From: Streptomyces populi
Lineage (GTDB): Bacteria > Actinomycetota > Actinomycetes > Streptomycetales > Streptomycetaceae
Length of the DNA stretch: 36,885 nt
Reading direction: 5' to 3'
Assembly: GCF_002911015.1 (NCBI RefSeq)
Contig: NZ_KZ626924.1
Location: 1-36,885 of the forward strand
Shown: piece by piece, positions 15,525-23,650 of the stretch
How positions within the stretch are numbered: the stretch's first letter is position 1
How the letters are laid out: the number at the start of each line of letters is the position of its first letter
Position numbers and translations under genes: made by a program
The notes under the pieces: generated by a model
Told to the model about the DNA's origin: nothing
Databases searched by the model: none
The model's input: the letters and a program-made list of their open reading frames with translations, nothing else

Positions 15525-16733
15525 CTACCCCCGCAGTCCCGTCCCCAGCCTCCGCAGCCCCTCGGCGATCTCGGCCGGGGTCTGGGTGACGAAGCACAGG
15601 CGCAGGGTCGACGTCTCCGGTGTGCCCGCGTAGAAGGGCGCGCCGGGGACGTAGGCCACGCCCCGGTCCACCGCCGGGCGGAGCAGGGCCGTGGTGTCGT
15701 ACCGCTCGGGCAGGCGGGCCCAGAGGAACATGCCGCCTTCCGGGCGGGTCCAGGTGGATCCGTCAGGGAGGGCGGCGGCGATGCCGGCGAGCATGGCGTC
15801 GCGCCGTTCGCGGTAGACGGCCGCGACCTTCGCCACGTGGGCGTCCAGGTCGCGGTCGGCCAGGTAGCGGGCGGCGGCGAGCTGGTTGACGGTGGGGGTG
15901 TGCAGGTCGGCGGCCTGCTTGGCGACGGCGCACGCGCGCCGCAGTGCCGCGGGCGCGCGCAGCCAGCCCAGCCGCATGCCGGGCGCCATCACCTTGGAGA
16001 AGGAGCCGAGGAGGACCGTCCGGTCCCCGGCGCCGTCGTGGGAGGCGATCCACGGGACCCGCTCGCCCTCGAAGCGCAGCTCTCCGTACGGGTCGTCCTC
16101 GACGATCCACAGGCCGTGCGCGGCGGCGGCGCGGGCGACGGCGGCCCGCCTGTCGGCCGACAGGGTGCGTCCGGTCGGGTTCTGGAAGGTGGGCACGGTG
16201 TAGAGCAGCTTCGGGCGCTCCCGGACCACCAGTTCGCCGAGGGCCTCGGGGTCGATGCCCTCGTCGTCGCCCGGCACGGCCACCACGCGCGCCCCGGCGA
16301 AGGCGAACGCCTGGAGTGCCGCCAGGTAGCAGGGGCTTTCGACCAGGACGGTGTCACCGGGTTCGAGCAGGGCGGTGGCGAGCAGCGAAAGGGCCTGCTG
16401 CGAACCGGTGGTGACGAGGACGTCGTCGGGTCCGGTCGGCAGTCCGCGGGCGCTCGTGCGGTCGGCGAGGGCCGCCCGCAGCGCCGGTTCGCCCTCGGTC
16501 GTCGAGTATTGCAGGGCGCGTCCGGGGTCCTCGGCGAGGACGTCCCGGTAGGCGGCCGCGATGCCGTCCGCGTCGAACAGTTCCGGAGCCGGCAGTCCGC
16601 CCGCGAAGTTGATCACCTCGGGGCGGGCGGTGACCGCGAGGATGTCCCGTACCGGCGAACCGCCGATCGCGGTGGCCCTCGCGGCGAGCGGGGGCACGGG
16701 TGCGGTCGTGGCGGCGGTTTCGGTGACGGTCAC
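15525..16733 (-). CDS. PLP-dependent aminotransferase, class I/II fold (LysN/2-aminoadipate-type)
   Basis: A 402-residue fold-type I aminotransferase. Visible landmarks are INFAGGLPAPELF near the N-terminus, TTGSQQALSLLA (cofactor phosphate site), YTVPTFQNPTGR (Asn contacting PLP), VEDDPYGELRF (Asp pairing with the pyridine nitrogen), GSFSKVMAPGMRLGW (Schiff-base Lys) and a C-terminal LRLCFV arginine. It has no N-terminal GntR domain, so it is not a MocR regulator; the closest themes are aromatic/2-aminoadipate aminotransferases. Start GTG 16733 is set by AAGGAG eight bases upstream; the frame extends to 16871 without support. Substrate is not predictable. It is convergent with the DUF4253 gene. 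Confidence 0.92.
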   Translation of the reverse strand: MTVTETAATTAPVPPLAARATAIGGSPVRDILAVTARPEVINFAGGLPAPELFDADGIAAAYRDVLAEDPGRALQYSTTEGEPALRAALADRTSARGLPTGPDDVLVTTGSQQALSLLATALLEPGDTVLVESPCYLAALQAFAFAGARVVAVPGDDEGIDPEALGELVVRERPKLLYTVPTFQNPTGRTLSADRRAAVARAAAAHGLWIVEDDPYGELRFEGERVPWIASHDGAGDRTVLLGSFSKVMAPGMRLGWLRAPAALRRACAVAKQAADLHTPTVNQLAAARYLADRDLDAHVAKVAAVYRERRDAMLAGIAAALPDGSTWTRPEGGMFLWARLPERYDTTALLRPAVDRGVAYVPGAPFYAGTPETSTLRLCFVTQTPAEIAEGLRRLGTGLRG

Positions 16734-16880
16734 GGTGACGGCTCCTTGTCCTTGCGGGCGGCGTCTTCGCGGGCGGCCCCGTCGTGCCGGGGCCGCCCCT
16801 GACCGCACCCTAGGCGGTTGCATGGCGTCTACACACGTCGATTCCGGGATGCGGACGCGACGGCAACTCACCTATGGGAT

Positions 16881-17783
16881 CTACGGTTTGACGCCCGTGG
16901 CGGCGTAGATGTTGATGTCCGCGTCCGTGACGTCGTCGATGCCGAGGTAGCGGACCTTGTCGATGTCGTCGAGCGTGGCCAGGAAGGCGGGGTCGGCGAC
17001 CTCGGGGGTCGGGGTGCTGCCGTCGGGGCGCCAGCGGTGGGCGGGGACGACACCGGGTTCGTCCAGGACCAGGCCGTTGTCGGTGAAGAAGCGCTCGACC
17101 TCGGCCCTGGAGCGCAGGACGAAGGTGAACCCCCGCTCGGTGAAGGTCCGTTGGACGGCGCGGATGCTCTCGGCGTTCAGGTCCTCGGTGAGGTGGCTGA
17201 TGACGACCCGGCTGCCGGACGGCAGCGCGTCGACGAGCCCGCGCACGATCGGGTAGGCCTCCGCGTCCTCGACGAAGTGCAGGACGGCTACGAGGACGAG
17301 GGCGACGGGCCGCTCGAAGTCGAGCGTCTCGGCGGCCTGCTCGAGGATCCGCTTGGGCTCCTTGAGGTCGGCGTCGATGTAGTCTGTGCGGCCTTCGGGG
17401 CCGCTGGTGAGCAGGGCGCGCGCGTGGGCCAGGACCACGGGGTCGTTGTCGACGTACACGACCCGCGCGTCCGGGGTGATCCGCTGGGCGATCTGGTGGA
17501 CGTTCTCCTGCGTGGGCAGTCCGGTGCCGATGTCCAGGAACTGCCGGACGCCGCCCTCCGCCGCCAGCGCGGTCACGGCGCGGCGCAGGAAGTCGCGGTT
17601 GTGCCGGACGTCGAGGTAGCCGCGCGGGTTCGCGGCGAGCGCGGCGGCGGCCGCGTTCCGGTCGACGGGGTAGTTGTCCTTGCCGCCGAGGAAGACGTCG
17701 TAGACCCGGGCGGGGTGCGCCCGGGTGGTGTCGATCCTCCTTCTCAGCTCGGCGGGATCCTGGCTGAGGGCGTCACCGGGCAT
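16881..17783 (-). CDS. DUF574-type SAM-dependent methyltransferase
   Basis: A 300-residue member of the actinobacterial DUF574 (Methyltransf_19) family. Diagnostic stretches are ARVYDVFLGGKDNYPVDRNA near residue 25, FLDIGTGLPT (SAM-binding motif I) near 80, VVYVDNDPVVLAHA near 105 and VLHFVEDAEAY near 180. Streptomyces genomes carry many paralogues, often beside HTH regulators, and their methyl acceptors are largely unknown. The start MPGDALSQDP follows a GGAGAT site. It lies 75 bp downstream of the membrane-anchored HTH gene on the same strand, so the two may be co-transcribed. Confidence 0.93.
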   Translation of the reverse strand: MPGDALSQDPAELRRRIDTTRAHPARVYDVFLGGKDNYPVDRNAAAAALAANPRGYLDVRHNRDFLRRAVTALAAEGGVRQFLDIGTGLPTQENVHQIAQRITPDARVVYVDNDPVVLAHARALLTSGPEGRTDYIDADLKEPKRILEQAAETLDFERPVALVLVAVLHFVEDAEAYPIVRGLVDALPSGSRVVISHLTEDLNAESIRAVQRTFTERGFTFVLRSRAEVERFFTDNGLVLDEPGVVPAHRWRPDGSTPTPEVADPAFLATLDDIDKVRYLGIDDVTDADINIYAATGVKP

Positions 17784-17858
17784 CGGGCATCTCCCTGGAG
17801 GGTCGCGTCACCTGACGGCCAACAACCTAGCCCCTGAAGGGACTTGATGGTGCCGTCA

Positions 17859-19418
17859 TCACCCGGTGGCAGCCGGTCCCCATTCACTGCTGCCGAGCGG
17901 ATGGTCGTACGCGGGCCGTCCCACGTTCCCGCTCGTACGGAACGGCTTGCCGTGGTCGTCGACGCGCACCGTGCCGCTCCTGGTCCCGCTGGACCAGTCG
18001 ATCTCCAGGTACCAGCTCACGTCGTGCGCCCGCGCGTCGGCGAACACGTAGAAGACCTCGGGATCCGACTCGCTGACCTTGTACGGGAAGTCCCGCTGTC
18101 CGCCCTTGAGCCCGGTCGCGGGGCTCCCCGCGTCGAGGTCCACGGTGAAGGACTTCGTCTCCACATTGCCGCCGCAGCCCACGCCCATCGCGTAGTCGTT
18201 CCAGGCGAGCGGCGCCCCCTTCTGCACCACCCGCACGTGCAGCGCCTCCAGGACGACGGTCGCCCTGCCGGTGCCCTGGACCGTCAGCGCGACCATCTGC
18301 TCACCGCTCGCGACCCCGCCGAGCGCGGTGACCCAGCCCCGGGCGTCCGACTCGTTCGACGGCGGCGGAGGCACCTGTGGGGCGTCCCGGTTCACCAGGT
18401 AGTGCTGGCTGCACGGGCTGTCCCACTTGTACGCGTTCGCCACGACGGTCGGCGCTCCGGCCCCTTCCTCGCCCCTGCCGGCCGCGCCGTCGTCGGCCGC
18501 CCTGTCGTCGGCCGCTCCGTGCTCGTCGACGGCCCCGGCGGTCGTCGAACCGGTCGGCCGGGGGCTGGCGTCGTGCGACGGGGAGGCCGAGGCGGACCCG
18601 TGACGCGTGCCGGGTGTCGCACCGGTCCGGCTCGCACCCGGGGCGGACGGGGCGCCGAGGGCGGCGGCCTTCCCCTTCGCGTCGTCCTCACCGTCACCGG
18701 GCCCGAACCGCACGGTCAGCGCGGTGGACACGACCGCGGCCGCCACGACGGCCCCGGCTCCGGCGAGCACCACGGCCCGGCGGCTCCACCGCACCGGCAC
18801 CGAAGCGGCGGCGCCGCGCCCCGGCTCCCGCCCGGTACCGGACCCGCTCCCGGTACCGGTCCCGGCCACGTCCCCGGTACCACCCTCCTGCCCGTTCCCG
18901 GACCCGGAAACGAACCTGTCCTCCTGCCCGTTCCCGGACCCGCTCCCCCGCCCGTTCCCGTTCCCGGAACCCGGCACGTCCGCCGCCCCGCCGCCGGACT
19001 CGTCGGCCACCCCGGAGGAGCCGCCCGGAGCCTCGTCCTTCCCGGCCCGGTCCTCCCCGGACCCGTTCGCCCCGGACCCGTTCGCCCCGGTCCGACTCTC
19101 CTCGGTCCGACTCGCCTCGGCCCCGTTCGCCTGCCCCCGCAGCGCGTCCGCGAGGATCCACCGGCGGTGCAGCTCCACCAGCTCCTCGGGAGTGGCCCGG
19201 CACGCGCGCGCGAGCCGCTCCACCGGCGCGTAATCCGTCGGTACGGCATCCCCGTTGACGTACCGGTGCAACGTGGACGTACTCACGTGCAGCCGTTTGG
19301 CGAGCACCCCGTAACTGAGCCCGGACCGCTGCTTCAGCTCCCCCAGTAAGCCCGCGAAGTCGTTCCCCGCCACCCGTTCCCCCATTCCCCGTGTTCCGGG
19401 CCGGTGTTCCAGGGGCAT
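17859..19418 (-). CDS. Membrane-anchored HTH protein with long Gly/Ser/Asn linker and extracellular domain
   Basis: A protein of about 519 residues in four parts: a Cro/C1-type HTH (about 17-80, with LSYGVLAKRLHVSTSTLHRY); a low-complexity Gly/Ser/Asn/Glu linker (about 95-210); one membrane helix (214-238, VVLAGAGAVVAAAVVSTALT) preceded by RWSRR, so the HTH should be cytoplasmic; and an extracellular part with a second low-complexity stretch and a C-terminal folded domain (about 355-519) containing two Cys (SPCSQHY and VGCGGN). ATG 19418 has GGGGGAAC upstream; ATG 19385 is an alternative. The layout suggests a one-component sensor or a RodZ-like scaffold. It is divergent from a DUF4232 lipoprotein gene. 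Confidence 0.82.
   Translation of the reverse strand: MPLEHRPGTRGMGERVAGNDFAGLLGELKQRSGLSYGVLAKRLHVSTSTLHRYVNGDAVPTDYAPVERLARACRATPEELVELHRRWILADALRGQANGAEASRTEESRTGANGSGANGSGEDRAGKDEAPGGSSGVADESGGGAADVPGSGNGNGRGSGSGNGQEDRFVSGSGNGQEGGTGDVAGTGTGSGSGTGREPGRGAAASVPVRWSRRAVVLAGAGAVVAAAVVSTALTVRFGPGDGEDDAKGKAAALGAPSAPGASRTGATPGTRHGSASASPSHDASPRPTGSTTAGAVDEHGAADDRAADDGAAGRGEEGAGAPTVVANAYKWDSPCSQHYLVNRDAPQVPPPPSNESDARGWVTALGGVASGEQMVALTVQGTGRATVVLEALHVRVVQKGAPLAWNDYAMGVGCGGNVETKSFTVDLDAGSPATGLKGGQRDFPYKVSESDPEVFYVFADARAHDVSWYLEIDWSSGTRSGTVRVDDHGKPFRTSGNVGRPAYDHPLGSSEWGPAATG
18884..18942 (-). repeat. Direct repeats encoding the Gly/Ser/Asn linker
   Basis: A 23-bp unit at 18884-18906 recurs exactly at 18920-18942 (period 36), and a partial third copy follows near 18946-18960. 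A separate 15-bp tandem repeat lies around 19056-19090 in the same gene. They encode SGSGNGQE-like units of the linker and may change in number between strains. Confidence 0.75.
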
Positions 19419-19615
19419 ACCGTTCCCCCAGGTCAGACCCCATTCAGCCGTTCCGGCGTCCCGTATCCGCCGCCGGTCGTGGCGGCCGGGACGGATCACC
19501 GCCCAAGCTGTGGCCATCCAAGCACGCCGCCCTCCCCGGCCGGCCGGGCGGCCGCTCCATCAGGCCACTCACATCCGCACCCACACCCACAGCGACATCC
19601 ACAGGGGGATCAACC

Positions 19616-20368
19616 ATGTCCGCACGCACCACCCGCACCCGACTGCTCGCCGCCACGACGGTCGCGCTCGCAGCGCTCGCCCTCTCGGCGTGCGACAACG
19701 GCAAGGGCGTACGCAGCGAGGGTCCGGGCGGGGGCTCGTCCACCGCGTCCGGGTCCTCGGCACGGCCGGCATCGCCGACGGCCGGCGGAGGGACGACGGC
19801 GAAGCCCGCGGACACCGGCACCGGCACCGGTGGCTCGGCAGGCCGTTCGCACGCGAAGGGAAGCGGCTCCGGCACCGGCTCCACCGGGGGTGCCACGGGC
19901 GGATCGGCCGGAAAGGACGGCGCCGGTTCCAAGGGGGGCTCGCCCGCACGGACCGGCACCAGGAACGTGGCCTGCGACGGCTCCGACACCAGGACCACGG
20001 CGACCGTCGTGTCCCGTCCGCTCAACCACCTGCTGCTCACCGTCACCAACACCGGTACGCGCAACTGCGACCTGACGGGCTATCCGATCGCCCGCTTCGG
20101 CGAGGCCCAGTCCGTTCCGCCGGTCGCGGAGGAGACCCACCCGCAGGCGGTCGTCACCCTCGCGCCCGGAGAATCCGGCTACGCGGGTGTGCTGCTGTCG
20201 GCCGCCGACGGCAGCGGGGGCAACGGCTACACGGCCAAGACCCTGGAGGTCGGCTTCGACAAGGGCCGCGGGGCGACCCCGGCCCTGCCCGCGAAGGGCG
20301 TCCACGTCGACGACCGCCTCACGGTGACGTACTGGCAGCAGAGCCTGGACGACGCGCTCGGGTACTGA
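19616..20368 (+). CDS. DUF4232 lipoprotein
   Basis: A 250-residue exported lipoprotein. It has a basic start (MSARTTRTR), a hydrophobic core and lipobox ALSAC (Cys about residue 27). A Gly/Ser/Thr-rich spacer spans about 30-118, then comes a DUF4232 domain with HLLLTVTNTGTRNCDLTGYP, a following FGEAQ segment and LAPGESGYAGVLL. Two Cys (ACDG near 121 and NCDL near 148) could form a disulfide. ATG 19616 has GGGGGAT upstream. It is divergent from the membrane-anchored HTH gene, whose external domain could act at the same membrane face; that link is inference. Terminator follows at 20373-20405. Confidence 0.9.
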   Translation: MSARTTRTRLLAATTVALAALALSACDNGKGVRSEGPGGGSSTASGSSARPASPTAGGGTTAKPADTGTGTGGSAGRSHAKGSGSGTGSTGGATGGSAGKDGAGSKGGSPARTGTRNVACDGSDTRTTATVVSRPLNHLLLTVTNTGTRNCDLTGYPIARFGEAQSVPPVAEETHPQAVVTLAPGESGYAGVLLSAADGSGGNGYTAKTLEVGFDKGRGATPALPAKGVHVDDRLTVTYWQQSLDDALGY

Positions 20369-20372
20369 GCGA

Positions 20373-20405
20373 GGCCGGTTCCGGCGGAGACCGCCGGAAC
20401 CGGCC
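20373..20405. terminator. Bidirectional terminator between the DUF4232 gene and hemB
   Basis: A 15-bp perfect stem (GGCCGGTTCCGGCGG at 20373-20387, complement at 20391-20405) with an AGA loop lies between convergent stop codons. Confidence 0.85.
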
Positions 20406-20410
20406 CGCTG

Positions 20411-21403
20411 TCAGCGCAGCTTCCGGGCCGCCTCGGTCGCCCAGTACGTGAGGATGTTCTGCGCGCCGGCGCGCTTGATGCCGGTCAGCGTCTCCATGAT
20501 CGCCTTGTCCCGGTCGATCCAGCCCCGCTCCGCGGCGGCCTCGACCATCGCGTACTCGCCGGAGATCTGGTACGCGGCGACCGGCACGTCGACCGCGTCG
20601 GCGACCTTCGCGAGGATGTCGAGGTAGGGGCCGGCGGGCTTCACCATCACCATGTCGGCCCCCTCCTCCAGGTCGAGCGCCAGCTCCCGCAGGGCCTCCC
20701 GCGCGTTCGCCGGGTCCTGCTGGTACGTCTTGCGGTCGCCCTTGAGCGAGGAGGCGACGGCCTCCCGGAAGGGGCCGAAGAAGGCGGAGGAGTACTTGAC
20801 GGTGTAGGCGAGGATCGAGACGTCCTCGCGGCCGATCTGGTCGAGGGCGTCCCGGACGACGCCGATCTGACCGTCCATCATCCCGCTGGGGCCCACGACA
20901 TGGGCGCCCGCGTCGGCCTGCACCTGCGCCATCTCGGCGTACCGCTCCAGGGTCGCGTCGTTGTCGACGCGGCCCTGCTCGTCGAGCACACCGCAGTGCC
21001 CGTGGTCGGTGGTCTCGTCCAGGCACAGGTCGGACATCACGAGCAGCTCGTCGCCGACCTCGGCGCGCACGTCGCGCAGGGCGACCTGGAGGATCCCGTC
21101 CGGGTCGGTGCCGGGCGTCCCGAGGGCGTCCTTCTTCGACTCCTCGGGAACCCCGAACAGCATGATCCCGGAGACCCCGGCCTCCAGCGCCTCCACGGCG
21201 GCCTTCTTCAGGCTGTCCCGCGTGTGCTGCACGACGCCGGGCATCGAGCCGATCGGCACCGGCTCGCTCACGCCCTCGCGGACGAACGCGGGGAGGATGA
21301 AGTCGGCCGGGTGCAGCCGGGTCTCGGCGACCATCCGGCGCATGGCGGGCGTGGTGCGCAGCCGCCGGGGACGCGTACCGGGGAAGGATCCGTACTTCGT
21401 CAT
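20411..21403 (-). CDS. hemB: Delta-aminolevulinic acid dehydratase (porphobilinogen synthase)
   Basis: A 330-residue HemB, which condenses two 5-aminolevulinate molecules to porphobilinogen. Active-site lysines are Lys203 (YTVKYSSAFFGPFREA) and Lys255 (MVMVKPAGPY). The metal loop SDLCLDETTDHGHCG (125-138) has Cys127, Asp129 and Cys137, so one of the three Cys of the zinc form is Asp; this mixed site may be less zinc-dependent. ATG 21403 begins MTKYGSFPG. The frame stays open far upstream to 22651, but that part is a shadow of the neighbouring lipoprotein gene. The gene lies 77 bp after that lipoprotein gene and near hemACD. Confidence 0.96.
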   Translation of the reverse strand: MTKYGSFPGTRPRRLRTTPAMRRMVAETRLHPADFILPAFVREGVSEPVPIGSMPGVVQHTRDSLKKAAVEALEAGVSGIMLFGVPEESKKDALGTPGTDPDGILQVALRDVRAEVGDELLVMSDLCLDETTDHGHCGVLDEQGRVDNDATLERYAEMAQVQADAGAHVVGPSGMMDGQIGVVRDALDQIGREDVSILAYTVKYSSAFFGPFREAVASSLKGDRKTYQQDPANAREALRELALDLEEGADMVMVKPAGPYLDILAKVADAVDVPVAAYQISGEYAMVEAAAERGWIDRDKAIMETLTGIKRAGAQNILTYWATEAARKLR

Positions 21404-21480
21404 GCGCTCTACGCTACGCCCGCCGGACCCGTGCCTTTGCCGACGCTCAGTCGGGCCGGGTCCGGCGGACGTACGACGCC

Positions 21481-22689
21481 TCAGGACGGGAAGTGCCGCC
21501 AGGCGACGACCGTCGGCTTCGCTCCCCTGGACTGCGCGAACTGGTAGGGGTCGTAGACGACGTACAACGTGTTGCCGGAGGTCCTCGGCACTCCCAGGCC
21601 GACCGCGTCGGGGCTGAAGACGGCGGACGTGCGGGGGTGCTTCAGATCGGTCAGGGCATATCCGCTGATGGCCCAGGTGACGAGGCGGTCCCCGCTGATC
21701 CAGTCGACCGTGTAGAAACCCCGCAGCGGGGCGCCCACGTCGACCGGCGCGGTTTTGCCGTCGAGCGTCAGGATCCGGACCCTTCCCCTCTCCTCGTCGG
21801 AGTGCGGGAAGTACGCGATGCGCCCGCCGTGGACGGCGAAGCTCCCGCTGCCGGTGAACCGGGCCACCTGCCGGGCGGCCACCGGCTGCCGGGTGTCGAC
21901 GCGGTAGGTGGTGCGGACGCTCTGCGCGCCGTCGGCCGCGAGCCTGCCCTCGGTGAGGTACAGCGTGCCGCCGTCCACGTCGAGCTGGCCCAGGGACGAG
22001 CGGGTCAGCAGCCGCACCGGTCTGGCGGTGCCCGGAACCCAGCGGAAGAGACCGAACTTCTTGCCGGCCGTCCCCTGCTCCCACACGAAGGACCTGCCGT
22101 CGGCCAGCGGGTGGGGAACCCTGCTCTGGTGCCCCGGGTGAGCCGACCTCGCGAGCAGGCGCGGCTTCGACGAGGACGAGGACAGGGACTGGTCGTACAG
22201 GCGCCAGCTGAAGCAGTCCGCGGTCGCGCCCGCCGCCTCGCCGCAGGCCGTGCCGTCGAGCTGCCGGCTCTCCACCCGCAGCAGCCGGCCCGCCCCCAGG
22301 GCGATGCCGCTCGGAGCCCAGTGGGGGTCGATCTGCGGGAAGCGGCGCACCCGGCCGCTGCCGGAGTCCACGACCCAGGTCTCGCTCGCCCCGCCGCCGG
22401 ACGCCCCCTTGGCGGGAGGAGTGACCTGGAAGGCGAGGTCCTTCCCGGAGCCGACCACGCCGGAGCCGTCGGTGTTCCAGCCGCCGGGCATGCCGAGGGT
22501 CCTGTCGGGCCGGAATTTCGCCAGCGCCCGCGGCGTCGGGGAGACCTCCTTCAGGCTCAGGGAGGCCCCCGACGCCGTGGGCGCGGCCGGGCCTCCGGCC
22601 GCCGCCGCGCCGCTGTCGCATCCCGACGACAGCAGTGCCGCCGCTGCGCACAGCAGCGGCACCAGCCGTGAGCGCAGGGTCACTACCAC
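21481..22689 (-). CDS. Secreted lipoprotein with probable beta-propeller repeats, unknown function
   Basis: A protein of about 402 residues with lipobox LLSSGC (Cys about residue 24), an Ala/Gly spacer and a body of repeated beta-strand blocks such as ETWVVDSGSGRVRRFPQ, RSFVWEQGTAGKKFGLFRWV, GGTLYLTEGRL and GRIAYFPHSDEERGRVRIL. These suggest a propeller-like fold. I do not recognise a named family. The GTG at 22689 (or GTG 22683) overlaps the TAG stop of the upstream peptidase gene, indicating translational coupling, so the two exported proteins are probably made together. One Cys pair (TACGEA, ADCFSW) may form a disulfide. Confidence 0.75.
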   Translation of the reverse strand: MVVTLRSRLVPLLCAAAALLSSGCDSGAAAAGGPAAPTASGASLSLKEVSPTPRALAKFRPDRTLGMPGGWNTDGSGVVGSGKDLAFQVTPPAKGASGGGASETWVVDSGSGRVRRFPQIDPHWAPSGIALGAGRLLRVESRQLDGTACGEAAGATADCFSWRLYDQSLSSSSSKPRLLARSAHPGHQSRVPHPLADGRSFVWEQGTAGKKFGLFRWVPGTARPVRLLTRSSLGQLDVDGGTLYLTEGRLAADGAQSVRTTYRVDTRQPVAARQVARFTGSGSFAVHGGRIAYFPHSDEERGRVRILTLDGKTAPVDVGAPLRGFYTVDWISGDRLVTWAISGYALTDLKHPRTSAVFSPDAVGLGVPRTSGNTLYVVYDPYQFAQSRGAKPTVVAWRHFPS

Positions 22690-23534
22690 ACCAGCTCGTT
22701 GTCAGCCTTGGCGTCTCCGCCGTAGCGGGCGTTCATGGCTGCGTACACGTACTTCCTGTTGACCGAGTGACGGCCGTAGAGGGCGTTCGCGTCGACCGGG
22801 TCGAAGTACTTCAGCGTGACACCGTCGCTGCCGTACCCGTACAGGGTGATGAAGTGCAGGCCGTGGTAGTTGTTGCGGCTCCACAGGGGCAGGGAGTGGC
22901 CCTGCACCAGCGGGACCAGGGGAGCCTTGTACCTGCCGCCCACGTTGACCTGGACCGTGCCGAAGAGGTTCAGCGCGCTGCTCGTGGTCTTCGAGTCCCA
23001 GTAGTTGTTCCGGTTCTGGTACTTGTTCAGCGCGGCCGGGATCTTCGAGGCGTACGTGCCGTGGCTGTTGGTCCTCATGTCGCCGGCCAGCGTCGACTGC
23101 GCCTTGGTCACGCCGAATCCCGTGAGGGCCGCGCGTCCGGCGGCGGGGCCGCACCAGTAGGACTTCTGCTGCATCTGGGTGGTGATGCTGACGGTGTGGT
23201 AGGTGACGGAGGCGGCCACGGCGGCGTCGGGGTCGCCGTCGTCGGCCGACAGGACGGCCTCGGCCTTCGCCAGCTCGGCCGCCTTGGCCCAGGGCATGCT
23301 TCCGGAGTCGGCTTCACCGGCATCGTCCACGAGAGCGCCGGAGATCGAGTCCGTGGTGGCCATCTCCGTGGCCGCCAGGTCGGTGTCATCGGGGCCGTCG
23401 GCGTCGTCGGCGGCGAACGCCGGGCCGGTCGCGAGGCCGGCGCTCAGCAGGGTGGCGGCCAGGGCGCAGGAGATGGCGAGACGGCGGCGGCGCTTCCCCG
23501 CGGGCGAGGCGTGCTGGTGGGTTGCGGGCATCAT
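22683..23534 (-). CDS. Secreted C39-like cysteine peptidase
   Basis: A 283-residue protein with a signal peptide (basic MMPATHQHASPAGKRRRRLA, hydrophobic core, cleavage after PAFA near residue 41), an acidic propeptide-like stretch (about 42-105) and a papain-like C39_2 domain. Catalytic candidates are Gln/Cys in QMQQKSYWCGPAAGRAAL (Cys near 128), His in NNYHGLHFITLYGYG (near 224) and Asp in YFDPVDANAL (near 245). In this family Gln-Cys-His-Asp form the active site. It acts outside the cell; the substrate is unknown. It is coupled to the downstream lipoprotein gene. The promoter region carries an 18-bp palindrome, and a LuxR-type gene lies upstream. Confidence 0.88.
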   Translation of the reverse strand: MMPATHQHASPAGKRRRRLAISCALAATLLSAGLATGPAFAADDADGPDDTDLAATEMATTDSISGALVDDAGEADSGSMPWAKAAELAKAEAVLSADDGDPDAAVAASVTYHTVSITTQMQQKSYWCGPAAGRAALTGFGVTKAQSTLAGDMRTNSHGTYASKIPAALNKYQNRNNYWDSKTTSSALNLFGTVQVNVGGRYKAPLVPLVQGHSLPLWSRNNYHGLHFITLYGYGSDGVTLKYFDPVDANALYGRHSVNRKYVYAAMNARYGGDAKADNELVW

Positions 23535-23557
23535 GGTGAGGTTCCCCCTCGGTTTTC

Positions 23558-23575
23558 GATCAACAAATGTTGATC
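23558..23575. promoter_or_regulatory. 18-bp perfect palindrome in the peptidase promoter region
   Basis: GATCAACAAATGTTGATC is palindromic (8-bp arms around AA/TT) and lies 24 bases upstream of the peptidase ATG. On the minus strand TTGACC (23578-23583) lies directly upstream, a plausible -35 element, so the palindrome would cover the spacer and -10 region. It is AT-richer than its surroundings and suits an operator for the adjacent HTH protein or another regulator. Confidence 0.5.
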
Positions 23576-23632
23576 TAGGTCAAGAGAGAGTGAACGCGCC
23601 CGCGCCCAGGCTCCGCAATTGGCTCACCAGCC

Positions 23633-23650
23633 AGTTACCTGTCGGTAACT
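23633..23650. promoter_or_regulatory. Inverted repeat at the end of the LuxR-type gene
   Basis: AGTTACC (23633-23639) and GGTAACT (23644-23650) form a 7-bp perfect inverted repeat with a 4-base spacer. It overlaps the stop codon of the LuxR-type gene and could be a second operator for the peptidase promoter about 50 bp away. Confidence 0.35.

Noticed and set aside
20411..22651. Apparent fusion of HemB with a 400-residue N-terminal extension
   Set aside because: The extension is a different frame of the adjacent lipoprotein gene, and HemB has its own start MTKYGSFPG at 21403.
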